From NCBI RefSeq assembly GCF_036850765.1, contig NC_089493.1, positions 15,439,632-15,503,631 on the forward strand: a DNA stretch of 64,000 nt, in the 5' to 3' direction. Below the pieces are notes generated by a model. The model did not search any database, was not told where the DNA came from, and worked only from the letters and a program-made list of their open reading frames with translations. The stretch comes from Saccopteryx bilineata (Eukaryota > Chordata > Mammalia > Chiroptera > Emballonuridae). Position 1 is the stretch's first letter. Every line of letters starts with the position of its first letter. Below, in pieces: positions 20,756 to 32,335 of the stretch. Made by a program: the position numbers and the translations under genes.

Positions 20756-21799
20756 CAGAACACAGAGAGATTCTCCTGGGCCCGCATTCAGCACCTTGCT
20801 TTCCTCCCACTTCTCCTTTGAGTGCTTGCCACGGTAGATCCTTGCCTCTGACATCTCCACCGCCTCTGTGGGCTGCATGGCAATCTCTGCAAGATTAGCC
20901 TTATCATTATCCCTCTGGTTTACCTGGGGGGATCACAGCATGAGGCAGCTTACTGACAGGTCCCGCCAGTTAGGGAATGCTTGTTATAACAGCAGGAGGA
21001 GAGAGCGAGCACCAGGCTGTATCACAGCCCAGCAGCTTCACGTATGACTGACAGGTGTGAAGACAAGAAAACATTGTGGCCGGATCCCGGTAATTCCCAG
21101 GAGTCCAATGACACAAAAAATGCATCCCTGTCAGTTTCACTAATTCAGTTCAGCTAATTGATATCAGTTACATTAATTAACTATTGGTTCCAGTTTGTGG
21201 AGGACCCAGGGTATGCCAGGTTCTCTACCAGATGCAAGGGATAGAGACACATGAAATATACCATCCGTGCATTCCAAGTGCTTAAGTTCTGCAAGGAATA
21301 CAGACCCATAGAGACAGAAGCAATGATGTAAAAATTACTGAGCAGTCATGTGTGCCGGGCTCTATGATAAGCATCCAGGGAGAAAGCATAGATGGTGTCT
21401 GGCCTTAAGGAACTCCCACCTGATCATTCAGGCTGATAGGTGCTTTCGTAGCAGCACCTACGAATTTACAGGATGCAGCCAACGCACTTCAGCAATCATT
21501 CTAGGACACTTGTGTTCTGTAGCAGGGAGTGTAACAGGGTACTTACTGGTGACCTAGAATAATTGTTATAGCTCTATATAAAATTTATAATTATATAATG
21601 TATTTTATATACATTCATATAAAATATATCAATGTATATATTCTATCAGAGGAAGTTTCCTGAAATAGCTCTCTATAGATCATCACTATTTTTGGATTCT
21701 AGTCATGCCTATTTCTCTCTAATTTAGTCATATAAGTCTGTAATATAGGGATCTAATACTTTTCTTCCCTTGGTGGCTTTTAATCTTTCCTTTAAAATG
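20756..21799. other. Non-coding stretch, no gene
   Basis: Between 21200 and 21430 there are phrases such as GTGCCGGGCTCTATGATAAG and TGGCCTTAAGGAACTCCCAC, recalling a widespread old mammalian repeat that I cannot name. A/T-rich around 21560-21650. Confidence 0.4.
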
Positions 21800-22015
21800 T
21801 ATTTATTAATAATTGCTATCATTTATTAACACTTAAAAATGTGCATAGTCAGAATGTAGCACTTTACTACTCTTATTTTACATAAACCTCATAAAAAAAC
21901 TGATGAGGTAGGAATAATTATTTTAAGAATACCTACCGAGAAAATGATTCTTGGAGAGGTAATCTGCCCAAGGTAACACAGTCAGTGAGTGACAGAGCCA
22001 AGGTTTGAAACATAA
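21800..22015 (-). repeat. MIR SINE, reverse orientation
   Basis: Plus strand: ATAAACCTCATAAAAAAACTG, GATGAGGTAGGAATAATTA, GAGAGGTAATCTGCCCAAGG and AACACAGTCAGTGAGTGACA, GCCAAGGTTTGAAAC, all in antisense MIR order. Confidence 0.85.
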
Positions 22016-22029
22016 TCTGCTTCACTTTC

Positions 22030-22250
22030 TGCACTCATTTATCCTGAAACGTACTGAGTCTTTACTCTGTGTCCATCACTGTACGCAGGGACCCGGCCCC
22101 CATGGCCCGCATAGTTCTCACCACAGCCTTTGGAGGTGGGTACCATTTTTACAAATGCAGAAACCATCACAGAGAGGGTAAAAAATTTGCTCAAAGCTCG
22201 ACAGAATGTATCAGAACTTGAGCCTTGGTCTTTCTGATTTTAGTAGCACC
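22030..22250 (-). repeat. Second MIR SINE, reverse orientation
   Basis: CTCTGTGTCCATCACTGTAC, CACAGCCTTTGGAGGTGGG, TTTACAAATGCAGAAACC, AGAGGGTAAAAAATTTGCTC and AACTTGAGCCTTGGTCTTTC form another antisense MIR directly after the first. Confidence 0.8.
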
Positions 22251-22272
22251 CGTGTCATATCTGCTAGTCTAA

Positions 22273-22805
22273 GGTAGTCTCCCTTTATCCATGGGGGATA
22301 CATTCCAAGACGCCCAGTGGATGCCTGTAATTGTGGACAGTATCAAACCATATAGATACTATCATTTTTCTTATGTATATCTACCTATGATAAAGTTTAA
22401 TTTATAAACTAGGCAGAGTGGGAGATTAACAACAGTTAATAATAAAGGAGTACAATGATAACAATATACCGTGATAGAAGTTTTGTGAAATGTGGCTTTA
22501 TTCGGTAGAGTTATGTGAACAGAAGCACTAGACACCATAGTTGATCTGATAACCAAGATGGCTACTAAGTGACTAAAAAGTAGGTTGGAAATACAATGTG
22601 GAGGTGCTGGACTAAGAGAGAATTTGCAACCCCAAACAGGACAGGGCTGGATGGCATGAGATTTCATCACACTACTTAGAATGGCACAGAATTTAAAACC
22701 TACGGATTGTTTATTTCTGGAATTTTCCGTTTAATATTTTTTGACAGTGGTTGCTTGCAGGTAACTGAAACTGGCGGAAGTGAGACCTCAGATAAAGGAA
22801 TAATT
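22273..22805. mobile_element. TcMar-Tigger-like MITE
   Basis: Left end AGTCTCCCTTTATCCATGG, then ATTCCAAGACGCCCAGTGG and ATGATAAAGTTTAATTTATA; right end CAGGTAACTGAAACTGGCGG and ACCTCAGATAAAGGAATA. The ends are inverted copies (CTTTATCC against GATAAAG) and TA flanks both sides, as expected for Tc1/mariner-type insertion. No open frame. Confidence 0.75.
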
Positions 22806-24029
22806 AGCATACATTTCACTAGTTATACCGAAGTGGAAGGGAAGAAACTAACTTTTATTAATTGTTTTTAATAGCAGGGCATATATTGCTTTTTTTTTTT
22901 TTTTCTAAAACGGCCCTCTTAGGTTGGAATGATCGCCAGTTATTGACAGAGCAGGCTTGCTTGGTGGGTAGATTTTTTTTTACCCACTTTCATTAAATAA
23001 GTTAAGTCTGAGCCTGATGTTTCAAGTGATTTATTTTATTCCATTACACCATTTTACTTCCAAAAGAAATAAAATTCATGTACAAAAATCATTTTATGCA
23101 TTAATGAATATTAATTCTTGGAAGACAAGCAAAGGAAAAATATCTATGGCTAGTGAGGGGTCAAGTGACTTCGCCCAGTGAGTGACTGGCTCTCCCCCTG
23201 GGTTTTCTAAGCATCTTTTATTTCACAAACATGAATAAGCTGTGATACTTTTAACTCTCATTGGGCTTACTTAAAATAAGCAAGTGATTTCTATGGGACA
23301 AGGCATGGAAATCAGTTGTCTCTTGTGTCCAGATCCCACCCAGAACACATCCTGGTGTGCAAGGGCTTGAACATGCCGTATGTGGGTTTATCATGTGCCA
23401 TAATAGACGGTGAAAACAATTTTACAATAGGAGCATCATTATATAACTTAGCAAAAAAACAACAACAACAGAGAATACGGGACTACCCTATGTGATAGAA
23501 ATAGGTTATGGATAAAAATGAAAGGTATTCAGTCAAGGTGATGAGAAAGATTAAAAATACTGAAAAATGACCTGCGGGGACAGACAAGCATAGGAAAGCA
23601 ACACGGGTCAGGAGCCCTGGAGCCTACATGCGTGAGCATTGTGAGTATCTGAAGGGCACCAGCCAGCGACTTCCTATAATGTAGCTATGGGACTCATTCA
23701 TCCAACTTAAAACTGGCATGCAAATTCTGCTATTATAATGTTCAAGGCTAGACTGCCCAGTTTGAACGTTAGGAATCATGACTAAGCCCCCGAGATTCTA
23801 GGAGCTCAGGGAACTTTAGAGAAGTTACAGTTATTCTTCTAAACCTTTTGAGATCCTATTTAAAAAGTTATGCCTTGTGCTCCAGAGAAATAAAAGCATA
23901 TAACCAAATAAGGCTTTTATTTATTTTCCTTTTTTTTATATTAAAGAAAAGCCTATACTTAGTGACTTAAATCAACTATATTCTTTCTATTTGTTGCTTT
24001 CTTTTATTGGATTCTGGAACAAGCTGATG

Positions 24030-24031
<2 letters not shown>
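22806..24031. other. Non-coding stretch, no gene
   Basis: Poly-T near 22891-22904, a small (CAA)n at about 23458-23470, otherwise unique-looking sequence. Confidence 0.45.

Positions 24032-24067
<36 letters not shown>
24032..24067. repeat. (GT)n microsatellite
   Basis: About 18 uninterrupted GT units. Confidence 0.95.
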
Positions 24068-24069
<2 letters not shown>

Positions 24070-25239
24070 TGTTGGGGACACTCGATTTTATTGCCATAAT
24101 AAATACTACAGTGCAAAATCCTGCCAGACCATTTCCTCCAGCAATAGCTATTTGAAAGTGTGTTAAGACTTGGTGACTGTGAATTCATGCCTGTGTATGT
24201 TATTGTAAAATGAACATTGCAACAATACATTGCCTTAATGGGCTGGGAATTGGCAGTGAGTAAGGGGGGCAGGCTAAGCGATGGGACCAGATACAGTGGC
24301 AGCCAAGGGACTGGGAGCTGCAGCCAGTTTTCCAGGGAAGTCATTTTGAACCATTTCCAAGCAAAAGGGGTTCCTGCCATGGGTCCCCATGCTTAAGGGG
24401 TCCTCCTCTGGCCCCTTTCCAGCTGTGTCCTTCTCATGCAGAGCTTGAGAGGCAAGGGGATATGCCCATCCTTTGTAGACCATGCTCCAACCGCTTACCT
24501 GGTACTGGAATTCTCTGTCCAAATAGCCCCACCTCACGTCTAGGGTCTCTTCCTGGAGCCCATCCTCTTCAGGGAAGATCACTCCGCAGGTAGGAGTCCC
24601 AGGTCCCTGGGATGGTCAAGGGGAGGCTGTTAGCAGAGGTGTGGACAAAGCTTCTATGCTGGACTGGGCATCCACACATCTGCACACAGGCTCCTCAGGA
24701 TACAATAGAACTGGGGGTAGAAACAGTGAGCTGGGCTCTCATCTGAGGGCAGGCCAACATCCCACACATTGCCACCATGTTCTAGCATGAACCTCCAAAG
24801 ATTCTGAGTCCGGCAAAGTGTAACTGGTCTTCTAGGTCATTATGACAGCATGCTTGTCAAGGCAGAAAAATAGACTGTTTTACGTAACAGTTTGCTGGCT
24901 TAGTTTATAACACCTCAAAGTCTATAAATATGGTATAGGGGGCTTCATCTGTACCCCTGCCACCGGCTCTGCGAATTTCAGGGCTGGGAGTGGCAGGTTT
25001 GGCTGCATTGCAAGGGTATACAAGACTTTGAGAATAGACCCAATGTTAGATTAGAAATGATTGAATGTCCCGAAAGGTGACTAACTTGTTCTCTGAGAAG
25101 AAATTAGACTGGTTGATATCAGGCAGAAATGAAACAGATTGCAGCTCTGTCTGGTCCTCTCCTTATGCTTCCTGAGCTCTCTGTGTCTTTTAGAGCGATG
25201 TCCTGTTTGGACAGGAAGTCATGTAGTGGGGAGTGTTTT
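24068..25239. other. Non-coding stretch, no gene
   Basis: Two minus-strand frames overlap at 23976-24582 without domain resemblance. No repeat recognised. Confidence 0.45.
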
Positions 25240-25370
25240 CAGAGCCAGGTGGATGAAGAAACTTCAGCACTGCCAATTATTAACCTCAGTCACCTTGCTT
25301 AAAATGGGGGTCACATTAATGGCTCCCAGGGTTTATCTGAGGAGAGGATGAAATAATGTAGTTTAAAGTT
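25240..25370 (+). repeat. MIR SINE fragment
   Basis: CAATTATTAACCTCAGTCAC, TGCTTAAAATGGGGGTCAC and GAGGATGAAATAATGTAG in sense MIR order. Confidence 0.6.
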
Positions 25371-25867
25371 AAATAGCTGTTTGACCAAGGTCCTGTCCCT
25401 CCTCTTTCTGCTTTGGTTAAAACAAGAACAACAATGCACTTGTCTGTGTTTTATTTCCTAGGATACTTGCCAAAAGTCTTGTTTAATATTTTATATAATT
25501 CTTACTAATGACATGATAGGAACACTCTCATGAATAGCTTTGGCAAGAAGCTCATGGAAACAGTGTGCTTTAATGTCACAGAACTACTCTAGGGCAGGAG
25601 AGCCCCTTCATTCTCTCCCACCGAGTGACCAATGCACATCCCAGAGGCTTAACTATCTTGATATGCAGGTTCATTACTCTGATGTTCTCTCTGACAGATC
25701 AACATTGGCCTCATCTCAGTTATTGGATTTTGATTTATTTCCAGAATTACCTGGACTGAGTTCAATGCCAGAGCAGTATGTGGAATGATGGGCTATCACA
25801 TGGACTTTATTTTCTTGTAATGTCACATGTACCTATGGTTCAATTTTTCTGAGTAGACAACGGTGTG
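25371..25867. other. Unique-looking sequence, no gene
   Basis: No gene or recognisable repeat. An 82-codon frame at 25540-25788 has no known counterpart. Confidence 0.45.
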
Positions 25868-26412
25868 ATGGTTAGTTTTAGGTGACAACCTGGGTAGGGG
25901 ATAGTGCTGTGTTATTCAATTAAACATTAATATAGGTATTGCAGTGAACATATTTTGTTGATGTGGCTAGCGTCTACAGTCAGTTGACTTCAGATAAAAT
26001 AGATTACCCTTGATAATCTGGGTGAGACTCATCCAACCATTTGAAAGACATTAAGAACCAACAGGTTTCCCTGAAGAAGGAGAAATAATACCTCCAGAAG
26101 ATAACGGCAGAATCTGCCCAGGAATTTTCAATCTGCTGGCCTACTCTAAGGATTTTAGATTTGCTAGCCCCTAATTTCTTCCTCCCCTCCCCTCCCTTCC
26201 CCTGCCCTCCCCTCCCCTCCCCTCCATCTTCCCATCCTTCCCTTCCTCCCTTCCCTCCCTCCCTCCCTTCCTTCCTTCCTTCCTTCCTTCCTTCCTTCCT
26301 TCCTTCCTTCCTTCCTTCTTTCCTTCCATTCTCTATATTTAATTTTTCAATATTTCTATTTATCTATCATTTTAAAGCTGGTTCTCTTTCTCTGTTAGAA
26401 AACTGATTAGTA
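25868..26412 (+). repeat. Old mammalian interspersed repeat with expanded CCTT tract
   Basis: Begins GGTTAGTTTTAGGTGACAAC, includes GTTGATGTGGCTAGCGTC, AATCTGGGTGAGACTCATCC, TTTCCCTGAAGAAGGAG, GATTTTAGATTTGCTAGCCCC, and ends TTCTCTTTCTCTGTTAG then GATTAGTATAG. This order matches a common old repeat in mammals whose family name I do not assign. The simple repeat at 26181-26330 sits where the consensus carries its own simple repeat. Confidence 0.6.
26181..26330. repeat. CCCT/CCTT homopyrimidine tract
   Basis: About 150 bp of C and T on the plus strand, first CCCCT-like, then regular CCTT units from about 26265. The 81-codon frame of Ser-Phe-Leu-Pro repeats is a translation artefact. Confidence 0.95.
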
Positions 26413-26854
26413 TAGACTTTGGTGCCAAGATTATTTATAGATGGATAGACTCTCTGGGATAAATTTCTGAATTGATTTCCAGATTTTTCTGGAGTTGGCT
26501 CTCTAATATAATTAGATTCACTAGATTTAAAGGCACTAATAAATCTATTTCCTGTGGTAAAGAAGACACTGGTAATCCATGTCGTGATATGGCAACAGAC
26601 ATATGCAAAATATAGTCATTGGATCAATCCGATGTGTATAACAGGCAAGGTTCTCGGTGACCCTGTATTTGATTGTTATCTTAGAATCCTTAGGACATTT
26701 AAGCCGGACTAAGGGGTATAAGGAAACTGGCTGGTTGCTCCTAACTGCCCTGAGAAACTAGGGAAACAGAAGGATGAACTCAGAACTTCTAATTTATACC
26801 TTAAGCTTTGCATATACAACCAGGAGTCAGGAAACCAAGACTGGACCTTAGACT
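26413..26854. other. Unique-looking sequence, no gene
   Basis: No gene or repeat recognised. Confidence 0.45.
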
Positions 26855-27046
26855 TTGCACCTTACTAAACACTGTCACATTGTCCCGGTCACTTAATATT
26901 CCTAGTCCACATTGTTCCCACCTATGAAGTGACTGGAAAATCCTATGAGGTGGCTGTGGGGTTTTAAATGTCATTAAATGAAAGCACATCTGTTGAGAAC
27001 TTTTTAGCACAATTCTTGGCATGTAATAGGTACTTGATCAATGTTT
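26855..27046 (+). repeat. MIR SINE
   Basis: Sense MIR parts: CATTGTCCCGGTCACTTAAT, CACCTATGAAGTGACTGG, ATTAAATGAAAGCACATCTG, AATTCTTGGCATGTAATAGG and TACTTGATCAATGTTTG. Confidence 0.7.
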
Positions 27047-27047
27047 G

Positions 27048-27113
27048 TAACTTCGTGGATTAGTCTGCGGGCCGCACAAAATTGTTCGGCGGGCCGTGAG
27101 TTTGAGACCCCTG
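27048..27113 (-). mobile_element. hAT-type terminal fragment
   Basis: On the minus strand it starts CAGGGGTCTCAAACTCACGG followed by CCCGCCGAACAATTTTGTGC and GGCCCGCAGACTAATCC. This is the terminus style of a GC-rich hAT family in bats. Only one end is present, directly after a MIR tail. Confidence 0.65.
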
Positions 27114-27959
27114 CTTTAAAGCATACTGACTCATACTGTAGAGGTCTTTAGTGGGAGAGTAATTCCGGGCACTCATCTCGCACCCAGCCAAGAGGACGAT
27201 CCTCTGATCACTTGAGCAGACTCATGATCTGAACTCAGCCTAGTAAGCCACTCCCTTCTGGGGCTTTGCATTTGAGTGATTGATGCAAGCTCAGAAGAAA
27301 CAGGTCACTCATTGAGTAGCAATGACCGCTGAGGTTTGAGGCTTTCTGACTAAGGTGTTCAAGCTATGGGGACATTGCTGTGTGTCTGTTTGATTTTGCT
27401 CCCTGGTTCCCTGGTCATTCCCCCGTCTGATCCTCCAGCTTCTCACTGATCGTGTTAGCAACAATCTCCCTCTACTATTATTCTTCAAAGCGATGCTCTT
27501 TTGCTTACATTAGTTGGAGTTGTCTTTTATTGCTTGCCCTTAGGACCCCAGCTGACGCACGTGTCAAGAACTGATGGGTGCAAACCAGTAGACTAGGGCT
27601 TATGGTCTTGTTTGCATATTTCGTTAGCTTTGGTGAGTGTGCAATCATTGGTATAAGTGTAAAATGCCAATTTACTTTTCTAATGAACTCTTCAACGATT
27701 GGCCTGCTCCTAATTTAGCTGTACATTAGTATAGCTAAATGTTGGTTGCTACAGAAAGACCTTGTTTTGACCTCATGAGAAAACACCATTCAAAATCAAA
27801 TGGAGGAAAGCACACAGTGGCCCAGAGTCAGAGAAGAAATTCACTGTGTGTTTCAGGGCTGGCTAGGTTCTTATTATCATCTCTTTCCTAGCACACTAAC
27901 CTCTCTTTTACATCTGACCACTGTTTAACATGATCAGATGAATACTATTTTAAAAAGAT
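27114..27959. other. Non-coding stretch, no gene
   Basis: Unique-looking sequence without recognisable exon or repeat. Confidence 0.45.
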
Positions 27960-28135
27960 ACATTCTGAATTAAAAATGACTCTCCTTGCTGGGTGTGTTT
28001 TGTGGTTTCTGCTGGAGGTTACAATAGGCCATTTGATTAATGAGCTGTTTTATTGGGATGCAAATAGTGCATAATGCCGTACAATCCATATGTTGTGCAT
28101 TACAGAGGCATAAAACTTACCTTGGCACAGAATGG
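27960..28135. promoter_or_regulatory. Candidate conserved non-coding element with octamer site
   Basis: Repeat-free stretch containing TTGATTAATGAGC (homeodomain-like) and a perfect POU octamer ATGCAAAT at 28058-28065, about 15 bp apart. It has the composition of many deeply conserved developmental enhancers, but conservation cannot be judged from one sequence. Confidence 0.3.
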
Positions 28136-28729
28136 AAAATTTAAAGCATCTCTCTTGAAAAAAAAAATATATATCATGCTGAACAAGAAGCATGTGGGTA
28201 TTTCTGGTATTTATGAAGCTGATGAATGCTGTGCCAGACTTGCTTGGTTTTAGTGTTAATTCTGATGGTGTGTATATGTGTGTGAGTGTGTGTGTGTTCT
28301 TTATTCATCAGAAGTGCCTTTATGCTTCTGTTCCTTTTCAGTCTATTCAGAATAGTTGAAAAGAGCCAAACAGCTGGTTCTGATAACACACAGTAGCTAT
28401 AACCTGCATTGTGTAGAACTAAAATGTGAGCTACTGGAATGAAAATGTAATTATAAAGAAAACAGCAACTGGAGATTAGCAATGGTAATTGTCTATGCAT
28501 CATCAGAGAGGGGGGGGCATGAGAATGATTTGTAAGTGCTTACTTCACTGGATACCAGTCTAGAGCAGCATACCCTCTGGGGAGATACAGACTAGCTATG
28601 CTGTGGTGTGCAGCCGGGTGGAGAACTGACGTTCCGGTCAGTGCGGGAGAGTTCCCGTCCAGTGAAACTGCGAGACTGGACTAGGCTTGACCAATCATCT
28701 TTCCAGAGCCTTCAGGGGGTAACTACTTT
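28136..28729. other. Non-coding stretch with imperfect (TG)n
   Basis: An interrupted TG repeat at about 28267-28297 and a G-run near 28510; otherwise no feature. Confidence 0.5.
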
Positions 28730-29005
28730 TCATCCTTTAGCTTCTGCTCGAATATCAGTTCTCAAACGAACCTTCCTCTAGTCACTCCCTGTCCCCACAG
28801 TGACTCCTCACGAACATTCTCTCATTTTACTGTGTTATGGAACTTTTTTACTCTCTGAATCATCTTGTTTACCCATTGGCTTACTAATTTATTGTATGTT
28901 TCACATGAGAAAATAGGCTCTGTGTCAGGCTGGTTTATAGCTGTAGACTTAGATCATTGCCTGAAACACAAGAAGGGCTCCATAAATACACACCGAATGT
29001 TGGAT
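28730..29005 (+). repeat. L2 LINE 3' part
   Basis: Sense L2 order: AACCTTCCTCTAGTCACTCC, TTTTACTGTGTTATGGAAC, TGAATCATCTTGTTTACCC, AATAGGCTCTGTGTCAGG, GATCATTGCCTGAAACACAA and GGGCTCCATAAATACAC. Confidence 0.75.
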
Positions 29006-29194
29006 TTGAACAGTGAGAGTAATAATAGTCTCTCTTCCCTTTAGAAGATTCTGTGACACTTAACTCAGACAATCCTTGTAAATTTGACATGACAGTGCCA
29101 GGTACAGAGTTCGTAATCATTATTATTTTTATTATTTGTATTACTTTATATTACTTACAACAGTGATAATGATGATGAGTGTATCTGAGTTCTC

Positions 29195-29394
29195 CATTAC
29201 ATATTATGAAGAATGGGCTCAGGTGGTTACAGAGGCTGAAGTCTCACAATCTGCTGCCTACAACCTGGAGTTCCAGGAGAGCTGATGGTATAAGCTACCG
29301 TCTGAGCCCGAGGTCTGAGAACCCTTGGAGCACCGCTGATGTAAGTCCTGGTGCAAAGGCAAGACTGATGTCCCAGCTCTGACTCTCTGACTTC

Positions 29395-29395
<1 letters not shown>
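29195..29395 (+). repeat. Old LTR-like repeat fragment
   Basis: GGCTCAGGTGGTTACAGAGG, CTGAAGTCTCACAATCTG, AGGAGAGCTGATGGTATAAG and GTCTGAGAACCCTTGGAGC, the arrangement of an old mammalian LTR-like repeat. It runs into a GA repeat. Family unassigned. Confidence 0.5.

Positions 29396-29442
<47 letters not shown>
29396..29442. repeat. (GA)n microsatellite
   Basis: About 23 GA units. Confidence 0.95.
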
Positions 29443-29447
<5 letters not shown>

Positions 29448-29533
29448 TGTGTGAGGGGGAGAGCTTTAGTGAGTAAATTTTCCCTTCCTCTACCTTTTTG
29501 TTCTATTCATACCCTTAGTGGATTGGCTGATAT

Positions 29534-29573
29534 CACACACACACACACACACAACCACACACAACCACACACA
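29534..29573. repeat. (CA)n microsatellite, interrupted
   Basis: CA units broken by two ACAACCACAC interruptions. Confidence 0.9.
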
Positions 29574-30240
29574 GGGAATGAAAATCCGCTACACTCAGTC
29601 TACTTATTCCAATGCTTATCTCATCAGAAACACATTCCCAGACACACCCAGAGACAGTATTTAGCCAACTATCTGGGAACTTGGTGACCCAGTCAAGTAG
29701 ATATATAGACTTAACCGTTGTAATTATGATAATACAAAGGAAATGTATTGACACCCATAGGGAGTCATCTAAGTTGGTTATGTGAATCCATCTATATAAT
29801 TTTCACTCAAAATTTTTTGAAAGTAAAGTTTTACAAACCTAGCTCCAGACTGAATTACACAGATCACTAAAATACTCCGTATGCTCTGGAAGTGGGGTTG
29901 TGCCCACCGTAGCGGGACTGTGACTTCCTCAGGAAGCAGGGTGCTGTAACAGACTCAGCAGTACAACTCTGCAGGAGACAAGGTGGGTCGGAAAGCTCTT
30001 TCTGATCATGTGATGCCTCCGGGTAACATTCCTTATTTCTGAGTGTTAGGTGAGTTGCTTCTTTAGAAATTTTGGGTTCAATGGAATTGTGCCTACCCTA
30101 GCTCACTGGCTAGCGTTTTACTCTGCACCTTTGAAAAAACTGCTCTTTAGGAAAAAGAAATATCTTATTTCTTTTATTTACAAAGCACAACATATTTAGA
30201 TTTTATTCTTGAGCTTCCTATAGATAGTGTGATGATGTAT
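29574..30240. other. Non-coding stretch, no gene
   Basis: No exon or repeat recognised. Confidence 0.45.
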
Positions 30241-30257
30241 GCAATGCTTCCTAATTT

Positions 30258-30645
30258 TTTTTTTTTTTTTTTAAAAAGCTGGAAACGGGGAGAGACGGTC
30301 AGACAGACTCCCGCATGCGCCCGACCGGGATCCACCCGGCACGCCCACCAGGGGCAATGCTCTGCCCACCAGGGGGCAATGCTCTGCCCCTCCGGGGCGT
30401 CGCTCTGCCACGACCAGAGCCACTCTAGCGCCTGGGGCAGAGGCCAAGGAGCCATCCCCAGCGCCTGGGCCATCTTTGCTCCAATGGAGCCTTGGCTGCG
30501 GGAAGGGAAGAGAGAGACAGAGAGGAAGGAGGGGGGGGGTGGAGAAGCAAATGGGTGCTTCTCCTATGTGCCCTGGCCGGGAATCGAACCTGAGTCCCCC
30601 GTACGCCAGGCCATCGCTCTACCGCTGAGCCAACCGGCCAGGGCC
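30258..30645 (-). repeat. Bat tRNA SINE (GGCCCTGGCC type), reverse
   Basis: Minus strand begins GGCCCTGGCCGGTTGGCTCA with a B-box GGTTCGATTCCCGGCC, then a long body with GCTCCATTGGAGCAAAGATG, and a poly(A) tail seen as T-run at 30258-30272. A perfect 17-bp target duplication GCAATGCTTCCTAATTT lies at 30241-30257 and 30646-30662, so this is a young, intact insertion. Confidence 0.95.
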
Positions 30646-30662
30646 GCAATGCTTCCTAATTT

Positions 30663-31173
30663 AAGCCCCACTCTTTGAACAAAGTGGTGCATTGGTTGCT
30701 GATCTTTTCTCCTAGATAGAATTTTACTTTCCACTCTGGTCCGTTTGGCTTCTCGGAAGTTGGGGCACAGGGTTGTCCCAGCCGGTGAAGGACTGGTTCA
30801 TCGCACAGCAGAGCTCCTACTCACAGGTGTTCATTATCGTACAATAAAATTCTGATGGCTTCCCCAGAGGGGCGAATTTTTTTCAGGTTAACAGCTGCTC
30901 TGTTAACATCAGAAGAGCTGCGGTAGCTCAGCAAACGTCTTTATTTACAGGCATCAAAAAGCATGTCTCAAACAACAGGCCCCTCAAATTCATAAGGGGC
31001 ATAATAAATAAAAATTGTACTTTATATTAACGACCCTCTTTCATATAACACACATTGGGTAATAAAATCTCAGGGATATGGAAATAGTTGATGATCTTCT
31101 CATTATGTATGTGATATGTTTACTTTGTGCCAGTTCTACCTGGGCAGTAAAAATCCAATGATTAGCATTCTTT
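30663..31173. other. Unique-looking sequence, no gene
   Basis: No gene or repeat recognised. Confidence 0.45.
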
Positions 31174-31191
31174 TAAATCTTATTTAATTTT

Positions 31192-31420
31192 TTTTTTTAA
31201 TATACAATTTATTTTTATTTATTTATTTATTTATTTATTTTTATATTTTATTTATTTATTTTTAGAGAGGAGAGAGAGAGAGAGAGACAGAGAGAAAGAA
31301 GGGGGGAGGAGCTGGAAGCATCAACTCCCATATGTGCCTTGACCAGGTAAGCCCAGGGTTTCGAACCGGCGACCTCAGCATTTCCAGGTCGACGCTTTAT
31401 CCACTGCGCCACCACAAGTC
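31192..31420 (-). repeat. Rhin-1-like tRNA SINE, reverse
   Basis: Antisense copy of the CCTGACC-type SINE (CTTTATCCACTGCGCCACCA near its head). Its (TTTA)n tail is at about 31206-31262. Flanked by an 18-bp duplication TAAATCTTATTTAATTTT at 31174-31191 and 31421-31438. Confidence 0.95.
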
Positions 31421-31438
31421 TAAATCTTATTTAATTTT

Positions 31439-32239
31439 GTTAGTGGCCTGAGCAACAGCTTGGCTTCTTTTTTTCCTGTTGCAGTAGGATTAAAGAGATG
31501 AGTATGCAAATAAGCACTCATCTCTTTAATCACGTAGTTTCATGAGACCACTGTAGTCTAGCATGAGTCATGGTGGAGATAGAATCGGAATAGAGCCCAG
31601 ATATCAGAGCTGGACATAGGTTTCCTACTTACCTACCTTTTCTAGAAGCAAACAGTGAAGAGGGCTCTTTGGCCCATAGGTTCCATCGGTTTATCACTTC
31701 TGAATGAAGAAGAGAGATAAATATTGCCCCAAACAAGAAGGCAGGAAAGCCACCCCAAGGAGGGGAATGCTGGAGGCTTCCCTGTGGTTCTGGGTGACGA
31801 GCTTGTGTGTGATGTAGCACGGTCCCCACCAGCCTTCTGATTAGGCCCCGAAAGTTTCAAGGTCCCATGGGGAGCGCCTCAGTTCCCAGGTAGCTCTCTG
31901 TCACCTCTCTCTCTCCAGTCTTCTTCGAACCCAATTCCTCATTTCTTAAAATTGTTATCAAAGGAATGCAGGCAACAGTTAAGGAGTCAACTGTCAAAGG
32001 GTTTATGAAGAAACACATGTGCAGACAGAAATGCAGCTTGAAAACATGGAGGGCACAGCGAGGAACTGCCTTGACCTCTCTCTGCTCCTGCCACGTGATC
32101 GAACACCAGCGACCCCGTGGGCCCACCCCTGCCAGAAACAGGCGCCTGGTGACGCTGTCCACATGGCAGAAAGCGAACACAGAGAGAAGGAAGGAAGCCG
32201 GCAGAACAAGAGGATCACCAGTTCAGGAGCTGATAACCT
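31439..32239. other. Non-coding stretch, no gene
   Basis: Overlapping short frames around 31630-32270 on both strands, none recognisable. No repeat named. Confidence 0.45.
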
Positions 32240-32335
32240 GTTTACAAGTGCTATTGTGAGAATTAAATGAGATAACTACAGAAAGCACCCAGGCAAAGTA
32301 TTTGACATATAATGGGTCCTCAAAATATGTTTTCC
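32240..32335 (+). repeat. MIR SINE 3' half
   Basis: TGTGAGAATTAAATGAGATA, AGAAAGCACCCAGGCAAAG and GACATATAATGGGTCCTC in sense MIR order. Confidence 0.7.

Noticed and set aside
26161..26406. Pro/Ser/Phe/Leu-rich open frames at 26161-26406, 43971-44198 and 55430-55639.
   Set aside because: They only translate CCTT or CCCT simple repeats.
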